This document shows positions 46,501 to 57,162 of a stretch of 64,000 nucleotides of DNA, one piece after another (position 1 is the stretch's first letter; every line of letters begins with the position of its first letter). The notes below the pieces were generated by a model, which made no database searches, was not told the DNA's origin, and worked only from the letters and a program-made list of their open reading frames with translations. The DNA comes from Xenopus tropicalis (Eukaryota; Chordata; Amphibia; Anura; Pipidae). The stretch covers positions 65,434,222 through 65,498,221 of the forward strand of contig NC_030677.2 in assembly GCF_000004195.4 (NCBI RefSeq), read 5' to 3'. Both the position numbers and the translations under genes were made by a program.

Positions 46501-47362
46501 TAATTGACCCACTACACATAAGTTGGACAGCAATGTGAGATGGCTGGGCCAATTTGTGACCCAATTATCATTACTTGTATGACACAATTCCTATTTTATA
46601 TTGGTTTTTCAATCAGTGCAGAAAATCTTTTTTTGATGCAGGAATGGAATAAGATCAGGACCACAGACTAAGGGGATATTGAAACTAAGCATTCACTTCT
46701 ATTGGGAATTTTTTTTTATAGTAGCACCAGATTTTAAAACTTTTTAATAAAGCAATATAGCTTTATAATGGCTTCTCATGTCTCAATTCACAGCTCTAGC
46801 TGATAATGGTACGATAATTCTACTTCCTCATCCCAATAGAGACTTTACTCATGCTTCAAACAGAATCAATGCACGTAGAAAAAGAAACATTTTAGTTATT
46901 CCTCCATGTGTCAAGCTGATGGCACAGAAAAAAAATTACAAAGAAATAAACATAATAAATATATAACTATATTTCATTAGTGTCATTTGTTAACTGAAAC
47001 AAGTGAATGTTTTGTTTTGTTTCATTATGAGCCACCACTTCTTGGTGAGCTCACAAAGTGCAGGCGTCAAGTATTTCAGCCATAGTAGGAAGGAAATAAT
47101 AATGACATGGAGTACAGGTGTGTTTGCCATTGGTTCTCTGACAGTGGGCAGCCATTTTTCTGCATATTAAACAAAATATTAGTCTAAACGCAAACCTTTT
47201 ATCAGTCAATATCAATAAAAAAAAGAATTACCTTATAAAAACAAAAGTGCCAAGATATATTTGGAACAAAGAACAATATTTTATTCCATATACCTGCAGA
47301 TTTTATCCAGCAAAGCTGCTGCTAATTTTATCAGCATCACTGGGAGAGTTTCAAGGGTATAT
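46501..47362. other. AT-rich DNA, no feature recognised
   Basis: Nothing supported apart from A- and T-runs. Confidence 0.45.
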
Positions 47363-47676
47363 CAAACAAATAAATAAGGTTGAGGAGACTGCCTCATACA
47401 GACAAAAGCAAACAAAAGGAATTCTGGGAATGAATTCCAAACTCTTAAAAAAATCCCATTTACATGGGTTTATCCTATAGGCTACAGCTCACCCACTGGG
47501 TTTGAAGCTGAAGCCAGGATAATAGCTGATCAGATTCCCAACTACAGACCGGTTTCACCTTTTTGAGGCTCATCAGTGTAGCGCAGGGTTTTCTGATCAG
47601 CTTAGGTAGAGTCACCATGTGGTTCTACAAACAAATAAATAAGGCTGAGGAGACTGCCTCATACAGACAGAAGCAA
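47363..47676 (-). mobile_element. Hammerhead-bearing repeat between 49-bp direct repeats
   Basis: A 49-bp direct repeat (GACTGCCTCATACAGACA in its middle) lies at 47363-47411 and 47628-47676, with two mismatches, 265 bp apart. The hammerhead ribozyme sits between them. One full unit plus the start of a second, head-to-tail, is the arrangement expected for hammerhead-carrying retroelements (Penelope-like elements with tandem terminal repeats) or hammerhead satellites. The family is not otherwise identified. Confidence 0.65.
47524..47602 (-). ncRNA. Type I hammerhead self-cleaving ribozyme
   Basis: Read on the minus strand. The outer part of helix I is an exact 11-bp pair, 47602-47592 with 47534-47524 (AGCUGAUCAGA/UCUGAUCAGCU). 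After an internal loop that includes CCC opposite GGG, the inner part of helix I is 6 bp, GCUACA with UGUAGU. The conserved core CUGAUGA is at 47576-47570. Helix II is GCCU/AGGU with a CAAAA loop (47569-47557, closing pair G-U instead of the usual G-C). The second core block GAAA is at 47556-47553. Helix III is minimal, AC/GU with a CG loop. The cleavage triplet GUC ends at 47547, with the predicted cut between 47547 and 47546. All invariant core bases are present. Very short helix III is known from hammerheads of Penelope-like elements and newt satellite DNA, where cleavage often needs a dimer. Confidence 0.85.
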
Positions 47677-49278
47677 TATCAACAGATTGCCAAGGACTAA
47701 CTTTCAGCACTGGTACTCACAACTATGCCAGATAAACAGGGTTTAAGGGGGGGATATGAAGAAGATCACTAAAGTGCAGCACAACAGATTTGTTTCATAT
47801 TAAGGTATCAATGTGTTTCACAATAACTGAACCCTAGATTGCCTTTTTCATATGTGTGTGATGAGGAATGGGAGGCATGTTTTTCTTTACCACTAATGTG
47901 GTTTACTCTGAAATGTACACAGATTGAACGCTAATATTTAATTTATTACTTCCTACTTATTAAAAACCTAGGGCTTGGTATGCAGGACCACACACATATA
48001 CAACCCTTGTATTAAATTTTGAATCAGCTTTTCTGTTATCAAATATGCTGTTGGCTGTGCCCTGATTTTATAAAGAAAAAAATAAAAATGGCAACACAAT
48101 CATACAATGCAGTAAGTACTAAGGGGCTGAACAGAGATTTGGTACTGATGTCCATTAAAACTGGGACCTGATAAGCAAATAAAAAAAACATCTAGAACTC
48201 AATAACCTGATGCAGAGAGGCTTTTTAAAAAAATTGACCATATTTAATTCAATAAGAAAAACTTATTTCATTCTTCTTCTAATGAAAACTCAGAAGTCTG
48301 TTGGAAAATCTGGAATTAAACTAGGAGGCAAGTTTTTCTCATTAAATGAAAAATGGCCCTTTTAGATTAAAAAAAAATATATAACATTTGGTCATGTCTC
48401 CACTTACCTTATTAGTTTGAAACAAGTGCATTCATTTATGTAACTGACACAGTTATAATGACTGAAGCATTAACAGTAGCAAATCAGCATATATATATAT
48501 TATATAGAAAATGAGATCTATTATATTTATGAAGGTGTGTATAAAACAACATTTAAAAAATAAATTAAAAAAACAACATAAAAATACCCCAAAGCTATGG
48601 TGCTGCAAAGTAAAACAACATGAAGCTGTGTAATGACTTTCTGCAAAAGTGCATCTCACTTCATTGCAGAAATATTTTTCCTGTGAACGCCAATGAGTTG
48701 TACCAGATCTAGAGTACTGTAAAACAATGGTTGGTGTGATTTTAGGTGTTAGTGTGCCATACGAAAAAAAAATACACCCCTCATCTGCAAGCTGTGTCAG
48801 TATCACTATGGATGTCACATGTGCTGGGAAACATGAAGTAAATACAGGGTTTTGAACCTAACATACACATAATAGGTGACAAAGCATTTTTGTGCAAAGC
48901 ATTGCACCTGCTGTTACTAATGATGCCCCATTTGTCTTAAGTAAACAACTGACTTGTTTTAATCCTTTATATAGCTCCTACATATCACACAGCAGTATTT
49001 CAGAAATTAAGGTTAATCATTTACTATTACATAATTCCCAGCCCCAGTTTATTTCTCCCACTGACACTCAAACAAACACATACTGTACTACTGCTATATG
49101 TGCTCCATCGTGCTCTTCTTTGTAAGAAAAAAATGCATGCATAGCTGTTTATGTAATGGGGTAGCCTGGGATTAAATATTGGCATACACTACAAAATCCT
49201 AAACCTTTGCAGAACAGAAGTATGGAGACTGCACAAGTTTAATATACAGGTGCCCACTAAAGAAGAAATATATACTTA
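47677..49278. other. AT-rich DNA, no gene recognised
   Basis: A (TA)n run lies at about 48488-48505. The 121-codon minus frame at 48453-48818 has no recognisable domain. Confidence 0.45.
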
Positions 49279-49758
49279 GGGGCTGATTCATCAAAGTACG
49301 AGTTTGAATCCTGAAATGGGTAAAATTCGGATTAGATACGATAATTTCTCATGATCGCAAATATCATGAAATGCTTATGAAAAAATCATATTATCGTATT
49401 GGCGATCCGAAAGTCATAAAATGTTCGTATACGAAAGATCGTAAACGGCGGGAAAACCTTTCTGACTTTGATTCTGGTGCATGATTTTGGAAGCCTCCCA
49501 TAGGGCTCAATGGCACTCTGCAGCTCCAACCTGGCCCAAGGAAAGTCTCCCATAGGACTCAATGGCACTCTGCAGCTCCAACCTGGCCAAAAGAAAGTCA
49601 CGATACCGAAGCTTGAATGAATCCAAAACTTTCGTAAACAGCATGACAATATGATTTTGTCGCATAATTTTTGACGCACAGTACAAAAAAGTTGCGCAAA
49701 TTAGCGAAAATCGGCAAAAATACCCAAGGTACGAATCGTACTTTGATAAATGGGCCCC
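49279..49758. mobile_element. CpG-bearing foldback MITE (copy 3), internal tandem duplication
   Basis: It starts GGGGCTGATTCATCAAAGTA and ends TACTTTGATAAATGGGCCCC. Outside lie TTA (left) and ATA (right), not an exact match. The block CCTCCCATAGG ... CTCCAACCTGG is present twice in tandem (about 49493-49607), where the copy at 4603 has it once. Confidence 0.85.
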
Positions 49759-50184
49759 ATATAATATACAACGCAGCGATTAGCCCACCTTGCATGAAGA
49801 GTGTTTGCATGGGGTAGATGACGGGGGGGGGGAAGAGTTTAAAGTATTTCTTGGTTATGGTGTGTTGTGGCAGTACTAGATAGGATTAGGGTTTATGTAG
49901 CTGAGCAGTTAGTTCTACTAAGGAGAGTAGTCCACTAAAAAACCCACCCACACAATGAGTCAAGGACTAGAAATACGAGTAGAGAATTAATCCCTCTTAA
50001 GTGTACCAAGACTTCCCAAATTGAATCTGTTATGTTTGCCACTGATTTCTGTCGTTCTGAGATTGTTGTTGCTAGCAATACAGTACCTTTAAAACAGTAA
50101 CTATATATTTAAAAAGTTATGGTTGAATCAGAAGGTATGCTAATGTAACCTATCCTAATCTAGGTTCCTTAGAACATATACTTA
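49759..50184. other. Spacer between two foldback MITEs
   Basis: A G-run at 49822-49833. Nothing else recognised. Confidence 0.5.
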
Positions 50185-50716
50185 GGGGCACATTTACTAA
50201 CCCACGAACGGGCCAAATGTGTCCGATTGCGTTTTTTTCGTAATGATCGGTATTTTGCGATTTTTTCGGAAATTATCGCGACTTTTTCGTTACCAATACG
50301 ATTTGCGAGAAAAAACGCGAGTTTTTTGTAGCCATTCCAAAAGTTGCGCAAAATATGGCGATTTTTTCGTAGCGTTAAAACTTGCGCGAAAAGTCGCGAT
50401 TTTTTCATAGCGTTAAAACTTAAAAGGCACGACGTTTCGCGCAAGTTTTAACTCTACGAAAAAATCGTCAGATTTTGCGCAACTTTCGGAATGGCTACGA
50501 AAAACTCGCGTTTTTTCGCGCAAGTCGTAATGGCTACGAAAAACTCGCGGTTTTTTGCGCAAATCGTATTGGTAATGAAAAAGTTGCGATAATTTCCGAA
50601 AAGTCGTAAAGGCGCAGAAAAAATCGCAAAAAATACGAAAAAGTCGCAAAATGTTCGTTTTCCAATCGGAATTTTTCCAATTCGGATTCGAATTCGTGTC
50701 TTAGTAAATCAGCCCC
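50185..50716. mobile_element. CpG-rich foldback MITE (copy 4)
   Basis: It starts GGGGCACATTTACTAACCC and ends TCTTAGTAAATCAGCCCC. The arms are TACGAAAAA/TTTTTCGTA-type motifs meeting near 50420, nearly full-length self-complementary. The two termini are of the two alternative types (CACATTTACTAA and CTGATTTACTAA). Outside lie TTA and ATA. Several false frames on both strands arise from it. Confidence 0.92.
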
Positions 50717-51771
50717 ATAGTGTTAGAGTCAAAAATGCCTAATGAACATGCCAACTTTCCCCCAGCTGTGTTATATATACTTCACTGTAATTAAACTCCT
50801 TCTAGTTTGGGCTGAAATCCACCTTTTAAACTAAATATACAGTCAAATATACAGTCTTGTCCACTGGTTTCCAGCTGAATGTCATAAATGTAATTGCAGA
50901 ACATGGTGAACAACAGTACCTTAATCACAGGCCAAGTGTTGTGGTGCAGAAGGTGAGCAAAACTTAAAACAAGATGTACTCAAGTTGCTTTAGTTATTAC
51001 TAACTATACTGTAGACCTAGGGAATAACCGCAGGAGCATTTGGAGAAATAACATTAGTTCACTGTATAAAATACAAATAACAGACTGTCTTGCCTTCTGT
51101 GTCTTTAGGGGCTTTTCAATTCTGGTACAGGCTTAAGATAGTACATCAGAACTGTTAGTCCCCTCTGTATAGATAGATACAATTACTGGATATAAACTTA
51201 ATAGGAAATGTACTGAATTCCCTTCTGCCCAAGGCAAATCACATATTCTTCTTCTAACATTCCCTTATTCCAACAGTTCCACAGATATACAAATGAAATC
51301 TTATGATTGTAGCACAAAACTCCAGTATTTTGCAAGGTCAATATGAAAAACATATTGTGAATAATATAACCCCTACTGAAGAATATAATGGTATTATCAG
51401 TAGAAGCAATAAAAAGTCTTTGTACACGCCATCAAACTCCAGGGTGTATTTCAGTTTCCTCATACTTTGCAACTGCTTATTTATAATATGCACATTTTAA
51501 TAAGGCATTTGACAGAAATGGCATCACTAAGCATTATTTGAGAGGAGCCAGCTTGCAGACATGGGGCACTGTGCATAAGAATTGGTACATGTGGCTTTGA
51601 ATTATAAGACTAGCAATACCCTTTATAAACGTCTCAGTACAGTGCAATTATGGTAACGTCACATAATTAAAATGCCAGTGCCTGTATAGTGTCCATAGAA
51701 TGTCTTCAGATAGCAATTCTATTACCCTGGTCTATACTTTTTTGTGTTTGGATTGCTGCAGATTTACTAGA
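50717..51771. other. Unique-looking AT-rich DNA
   Basis: Nothing recognised. Confidence 0.45.
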
Positions 51772-52011
51772 ACAGGTATGGGACCTGTTATGCATGGGAC
51801 CTGGAGTATTCTGGATAAGGGGTCTTTCTGTAATTCAGATCTCTATTATTTATCTAAACATTAAATAAACCCAATAGAATTGTTTTCCTCCAATAAGGAT
51901 TCATTATATCTTATCTAGGATGAAATACAAGGTACTGTTTTATTACTGGAAAGAAGGAGCAAATCATTTTTAAAAATTATAATTAATTACTTTAAATAGT
52001 GTCTATGGGAG
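51772..52011 (+). mobile_element. GGTATGGGA-type MITE, right end truncated
   Basis: It starts ACAGGTATGGGACCTG, continues with ATTCTGGATAAGGGGTC, AAGGTACTGTTTTATTACTG and TGTCTATGGGAGA, then stops before the terminal CCATACCTG. A further scrap, GGTCTTTCCATAATTGGGAT, lies near 52709. Confidence 0.8.
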
Positions 52012-52323
52012 AAGCAGTGGCCAGCTCCATGTTGTACTTCCCACTCTTCCCAGCTAGAGTCAGGTGATCCCAATAGGCCAATAAAAGGACAACCATTTTT
52101 AACCTTGAAAGCAAGCAAGTCACAGGTAAAACTCAGTCCCTTTGTAAAATGTATAATGAAGCAGCAAAATTCTTAATGAATCAAATGAAAGTGAGTTTAG
52201 GGCTGGAGAAACTTTGACGTAGTTGGTCAACTTAAAGTATATTACAATATATAGACAAACAATCCCTGTTTTTGCTTAAAGTGGAGGACATTTCTTGGTA
52301 GCTTAATGTACAGAAAGTCTTAA
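52012..52323. other. Spacer
   Basis: Nothing recognised. Confidence 0.45.
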
Positions 52324-52687
52324 GGGGAATGTAATAAAAGTTGGCAACTGAGAAATTATTTGCAATGTGAAAATGTATGCGTTTGAGTGAATTTTATATG
52401 GGCATTTGCGACAATGGAAGAAAGTTTGCAAACTTTATTGCTTGCGACAGTACACAGGTATGTAATGAAACTTCTTAATGAAAAAGTTGTTAGGTTTGCT
52501 CCAAAACATTACGCCACCTTATACCTTAAAAGTTTGCAATGCACAATTAAAATTTGCAATGCAATAACAAATTGATTTGCAATTAACAAAATAAATGCTC
52601 TAATGAACAATATTACATTGCGAAATGTGAATTTTTATTCTTAATGTGCAGATTTTTTTCCGTTTACGACTTTTATTACATTCCCCC
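52324..52687. mobile_element. MITE with GGGAATGTAATAAAAGT ends
   Basis: Left GGGGAATGTAATAAAAGT and right ACTTTTATTACATTCCCCC are inverted repeats. The interior repeats TTTGCAA/TTGCAAA phrases in both orientations. The short frame at 52387-52575 lies wholly inside. Confidence 0.85.
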
Positions 52688-53089
52688 AGTAATGTCCTTT
52701 ATATATATGGTCTTTCCATAATTGGGATTAGGATAGGTTCATATAGTTCCCCAGTGTGGGAAAAAAGATTGAGCTGCACTACTACACTGTACTGAGTATT
52801 GCCCTTTACCCGTACTTTAAAGCTGACATTTATCTGTTTGCCTGCCGATACCTACCAGTGGCCTAGGCCTTAAGGAAAGCAATAAATTATTTTGTAAAGG
52901 CATTGGGTGGACTTTTAAGTAACCAAACAATGTATACAGTGGTATACCAGTGTAATAAATACTGTAGATTACCTCTATCATCAGGTAGGCAGGACAAAAG
53001 AATATTTTACTGTACCTCTTCCACGATAAATGGGGTAACTGCCATTTCGGCTACCTGATTGGAGAAAAAGAAAGTATATGTATGTTTAT
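52688..53089. other. Spacer
   Basis: Nothing recognised beyond the MITE scrap near 52709. Confidence 0.45.
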
Positions 53090-54060
53090 TTTTATTTATA
53101 TAATTCTATGAATGTATGCAGCAATACAACTAATGTACAGCAGAACAATAATACTGATAGAACAAACAGGGAATCGTTACAATAATAGATACAAGTAAAT
53201 GCAAAGTATAATAATAAATACAAAGTACAGTTGTATAAAGAAGAGTGCTGTGTAGAGCTTGCAATCTAAATGGGAGGGTAACTTACAGATACAAATTGGA
53301 GGGTTTTAAGTGCTGCATATTACAGTGGGTGGCACTGCAATCTAAGGGGCTGATTTACTAAGACACGATTTCGAATCCGAATTGGAAAAATTCCGATTGG
53401 AAACGAACATTTTGCGACTTTTTCGTATTTTTTGCGATTTTTTCGGCGTCTTTACGATTTTTGCGTAAAAACGCGAGTTTTTTCGGCGTCTTTACGAAAG
53501 TTGCGCAAAGTCGCGATTTTTTCGTAGCGTTAAAACTTGCGCGAAACGTCGCGCCTTTTAAGTTTGACCGCTACGAAAAAGGCGCGACTTTGCGCGCAAG
53601 TGTTAACGCTACGAAAAAATCGCGACTTTGCGCAACTTTCGTAAAGACGCCGAAAAACTCGCGTTTTTACGCAAAAATCGTAAAGACGCCGAAAAACTCG
53701 TGTTTTTACTCAAAAATCATAAAGACGCCGAAAAAAATCGCTAAATTACCGATCATTACGAAAAAAACGCAATCGGACGCATTCGGCCCGTTCGTGGGTT
53801 AGTAAATGTGCCCCTAAGTGTCAATTCCCAGTTTAGATGCTAAGCGAGTGTCACAAGAGCTAGTGTGGGGATGGCATTCCAAATATAAGGAGCAGCAAGG
53901 CAGAAAGGTTTAAGTCAGGAAACAACAGTAGTAGTGGGGTGCGAACAAGCAGTTGCTCTGCGAGGAGCAGAGGAGTTGGCCAGGAATGCATGAAGATACA
54001 AGAAAGGCCTTTGAAGGTTGTTAGAAAGAATTTGTAAGTTATTCTGTGTAGCATGAAAAA
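53090..54060 (-). mobile_element. L2-like repeat in reverse, split by a foldback MITE
   Basis: GAGCTTGCAATCTAAATGGG then AGGGTAACTTACAGATAC (53257-53294) is the reverse of the GTAAGCTC region at L2-like 3' ends. After the MITE, 53818-54060 continues with GGGATGGCATTCCAAATATA and GGAGCAGAGGAGTTGGC phrases of the same repeat. Reading frames are not preserved. Boundaries are approximate. Confidence 0.6.
53346..53814. mobile_element. CpG-rich foldback MITE (copy 5), target TAA
   Basis: It starts GGGGCTGATTTACTAAGACA and ends GGGTTAGTAAATGTGCCCC. TAA flanks both sides (53343-53345 and 53815-53817), a perfect 3-bp duplication. The arms meet near 53575 around TTTTAAGTTTGACCGC. CpG density is very high and the arms are well matched, so the copy is probably young. 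Confidence 0.95.
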
Positions 54061-54084
54061 AAACACAGCTAATGGTGTGAAACT

Positions 54085-54305
54085 GACTCACATGGCAGCA
54101 CAGTTATTAGAATTGCTTTTGGGGTCTCAGATTTGATTCTGAACATGGCATTCTAGAGTGAAGTCTACAGGTTTTTGTGAGTTTCTTTCCACATATTGGT
54201 AGATTAATTATCTCCTATTGAAATTAACAAATTGGAGTGCCTGTAGTAGGGAAATTAGATTCTAAGCTCCACTGGGCCACTGATGTGTATTATTCAGTAA
54301 GCATT
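54085..54305 (+). mobile_element. Diverged tRNA-headed SINE, fifth copy
   Basis: CACATGGCAGCACAG, TTGGGGTCTCAGATTTGATTC (box B region), GTGAGTTTCTTTCCACATA and TTAGATTCTAAGCTCCACTG follow the same order as the SINE at 33240-33480, with many changes. Confidence 0.55.
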
Positions 54306-54384
54306 AAAAACAACCCATCATTTATATGTGGTCATTTGCCAGTTTGAAGGGGGATAGGGTGACAACTAGTGTCCTTTTCCTTTT

Positions 54385-54612
54385 CATCAGGAAGGATACA
54401 TGGAAAATAATGCATATTGATGAGCAAAATGGGTTCACTAAAATTCCATATTTTGGCAGCACAAAAAGGCTGCAAAAAGTCTCAGGGAAAAAGAATTTTG
54501 AGTGAGGAAAAAGTCACATGCAGCAAAAAAATCACTTTTTGCCAATTTCTGCTGCAATTTCACAAATTTTCCCATGAAGCAAAATGGGACAGATTCACTC
54601 ATCACTAATTAT
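54385..54612 (-). repeat. Dispersed repeat, reverse copy (GATGAGTGAATCTGTCCC)
   Basis: On the minus strand it reads TGATGAGTGAATCTGTCCCA and then TTTGCTTCATGGGAAAAT. The same family appears on the + strand at 62455 (GGGATGAGTGAATGTG). Confidence 0.6.
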
Positions 54613-55929
54613 GGATCAATTACATGAAATCCAACTAACTGACCTATGAACTGACAGCTCAGATAATCCAAAAAAGCCCCATGTCTGTGGCATTCTCTAC
54701 ATTAATTACTTTTGATACATAATGTACATTAAATTAAACAATTTAATATATAAATTGAAGCTCACTATGAAGCTCTGAATTGATTGTGATTATGAGTGGC
54801 ATTCGTTCTAATGTTACCCCGTACAGTCATGTACTTAGGGAGAATATGTGAATGGCATTTAAATCTGTCACTATTTAGTTAATCTATCTTAAGTATTCAC
54901 AGCTGGCTGCCCGGAAGAAAATGATAATAATATGAAGCTGTAGTCACTTATAATAAAGATTACCATTGAGTAGACTAAGAGCATTCCTCTAGTAGTCTTA
55001 CTGAACATTCTAAAAGGCTCTGTGGAATGTCATGAAGGGGATGCTTTTTTGACATTTGAAGTGTCACTCTTAAATAGTTCTTGCCTCTTTTCATATTTTA
55101 CCATGTCTCGCTGTTTTGGTAACAGTATGTTACAAGCGAAGTTGTTACAAGCCAGCCTACAACTAATCATAATATACTAAAGAGTTAATATGCACACTTT
55201 AGAGTGTATTCAAGGAATCCTGGTAGTGTTATTCCTGAGAAAATCTGGGGAGAATGGAGCATTATTGACCAATTCAACTGGGTCATGTGATGTACACCAT
55301 TGCATTACTGCACCAAGCTTTGCCCTTACAAAAGAGAAGACAGAGCTTGTGCATTTGGAAATAAAGCTGTCGCTACCCTCATTTGTGACATTGCTGGTGT
55401 CACATGTGAACATTTGTATTATTAGAAATACTATAAATAACCATAACTATATAAATAATAACCATAAAATATAAGCATTTTAGCCATAACCTTGGAAATG
55501 TATAAATATATGTAGAGATTCCCAGCTTGCAGTCTCTGGTCTACATCGTCATGGGACTTATTTATGACTTCAAATATCCTTACATTTTAGAATATAGTTA
55601 AATTACTCAATATAACTATATACAAAGCGAAATACTCTACATATACATTTTTGTTAATTTACTATTGTATTTCAGTTTCTTCTTGTAGTTTCTTCCCTAT
55701 ATTAAAGCTATGGTGTGGGCAGGGATATTCCCTTTGCAGTCAGTGAGAAACAAGCTGCAATGAGTCACAATAGCTTATATCTCTGCTTATGTATGTCATA
55801 ATCATAGCCCTAAGGACTTTACTTTTTCATTTATTTTGCCTTTCTCAGTCATATTTTTGCCATGCGCAGGTTAATTTCCCCTTTCTCATGTAAAAAGTAC
55901 AGTTGCATTAAAAATTCACAGAGCTAGTT
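54613..55929. other. Unique-looking DNA
   Basis: No repeat recognised. 54890-55090 is of mixed composition, so a conserved non-coding element is possible but unproven. Confidence 0.35.
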
Positions 55930-56010
55930 GACAAAGAGACAAGAAAATTGAGGTCCCTGCCCTGTAGAGCTTACAATCTAAATAGGAGGGTAACTTACAG
56001 AAACAAATAG
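55930..56010 (-). mobile_element. L2-like scrap, reverse orientation
   Basis: GTAGAGCTTACAATCTAAAT then AGGGAGGGTAACTTACAG-like sequence is the same phrase as at 53257-53294. Confidence 0.6.
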
Positions 56011-56865
56011 GACATTCCTTTGACTATCAAATGTGCTCACAGTGTATGACTTTGTGCTCCAGAATGGAAGCACAGAATGGAATACACCACTGCCTGAAGT
56101 CATGTGAGGGGTGGTCAGTTTCCACTGTATGTTTATATATCTCATACATAAGTTAATATAGATCACAGTTCCTGCTAGATACTAGTAGCAATATTGATTA
56201 GAGCCATTAGAGCAATTTAATTGTATGTAAGATTTGCATGATTTAAGTGAAGCAGTTAAAGAACCGGTTCGCGGACAGGTTCCCTGATTCATTCATCAGT
56301 TTAAAAGCTGACTAGCATATACAGAACAGCGACAGAGTCAGAGACATTCTGCATAACCAGCAAAATTATTATCATTTTCCACACAATTGTATAAAAAATA
56401 AAATGCCCCAGACCCTATGGTAGTTTTGTAATCTTTTGGTGCATTTTGTGTAGAATTACCTTTTCCTAGCCAAGCAATTGCATGCCAGTGTACCATTCCA
56501 CACACTATTGGGCCTATTTACCAAGAGTGAAACAGAGCTTATCATGGTTCACCTGAAAGATTAAACATCCCTTTACTAATTTGTAAGAACTATGAGGGCA
56601 TATTTATGAAAGTGTGCAAATGAAAGCTCTCTCTGTGATAAATATGCCTCTAAAATACCATACAAGTGAACTGAGTTTTGAAATCTCTTACAGCGAGCTT
56701 TGGGAAGATTTATTTCACCTTTACTTAAATTTTAAAAGTGATAGTTTCAAAGACTCTTCTGGCAGAACCTGCAATGGGTCAGATCAGCGCACTTTCACAA
56801 ACTATTCTGCTATAATGAACATTTTGTTCACAGTACAAATTACTTATTAGTTAATGAAATACATA
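56011..56865. other. Spacer, nothing recognised
   Basis: AT-rich DNA. The 78-codon frame at 56614-56850 has no domain features. Confidence 0.45.
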
Positions 56866-57162
56866 GGGGCTCATTTACTAATCCACAAACGTCCGAAAGC
56901 GTCCGAATGCTTTTTTTTCATAATGATCGGTATTTTTGCGATTATTTTCGTCGCCGTCGCAATTGTTACGTATTTTGCGCGACTTTTTAGTCGCCGTTAC
57001 GACTTTATAGTATATTTTCCGCGATAAAGTCGTGATGGCGGCGAAAAAGTTGTGCAAAATACGAACCAATCGCGACGGCGACGAAAAAAACACAACAATT
57101 TCGTTTCCAATCCGTTTTTTTCCCATTCGGGATTCGGATTCGATGATTAGTAAATGTGCCCC
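56866..57162. mobile_element. CpG-rich foldback MITE (copy 6), flanked by ATA
   Basis: It starts GGGGCTCATTTACTAATCC and ends GATGATTAGTAAATGTGCCCC-like sequence. ATA lies directly outside both ends. At 297 bp it is the shortest copy. The arms carry GTCGCCGTTACGAC/GTCGTGATGGCGGCGAA phrases. Confidence 0.9.

Noticed and set aside
50169..50649. Several overlapping frames on both strands
   Set aside because: All lie in a self-complementary MITE, so the arms translate alike in each direction.
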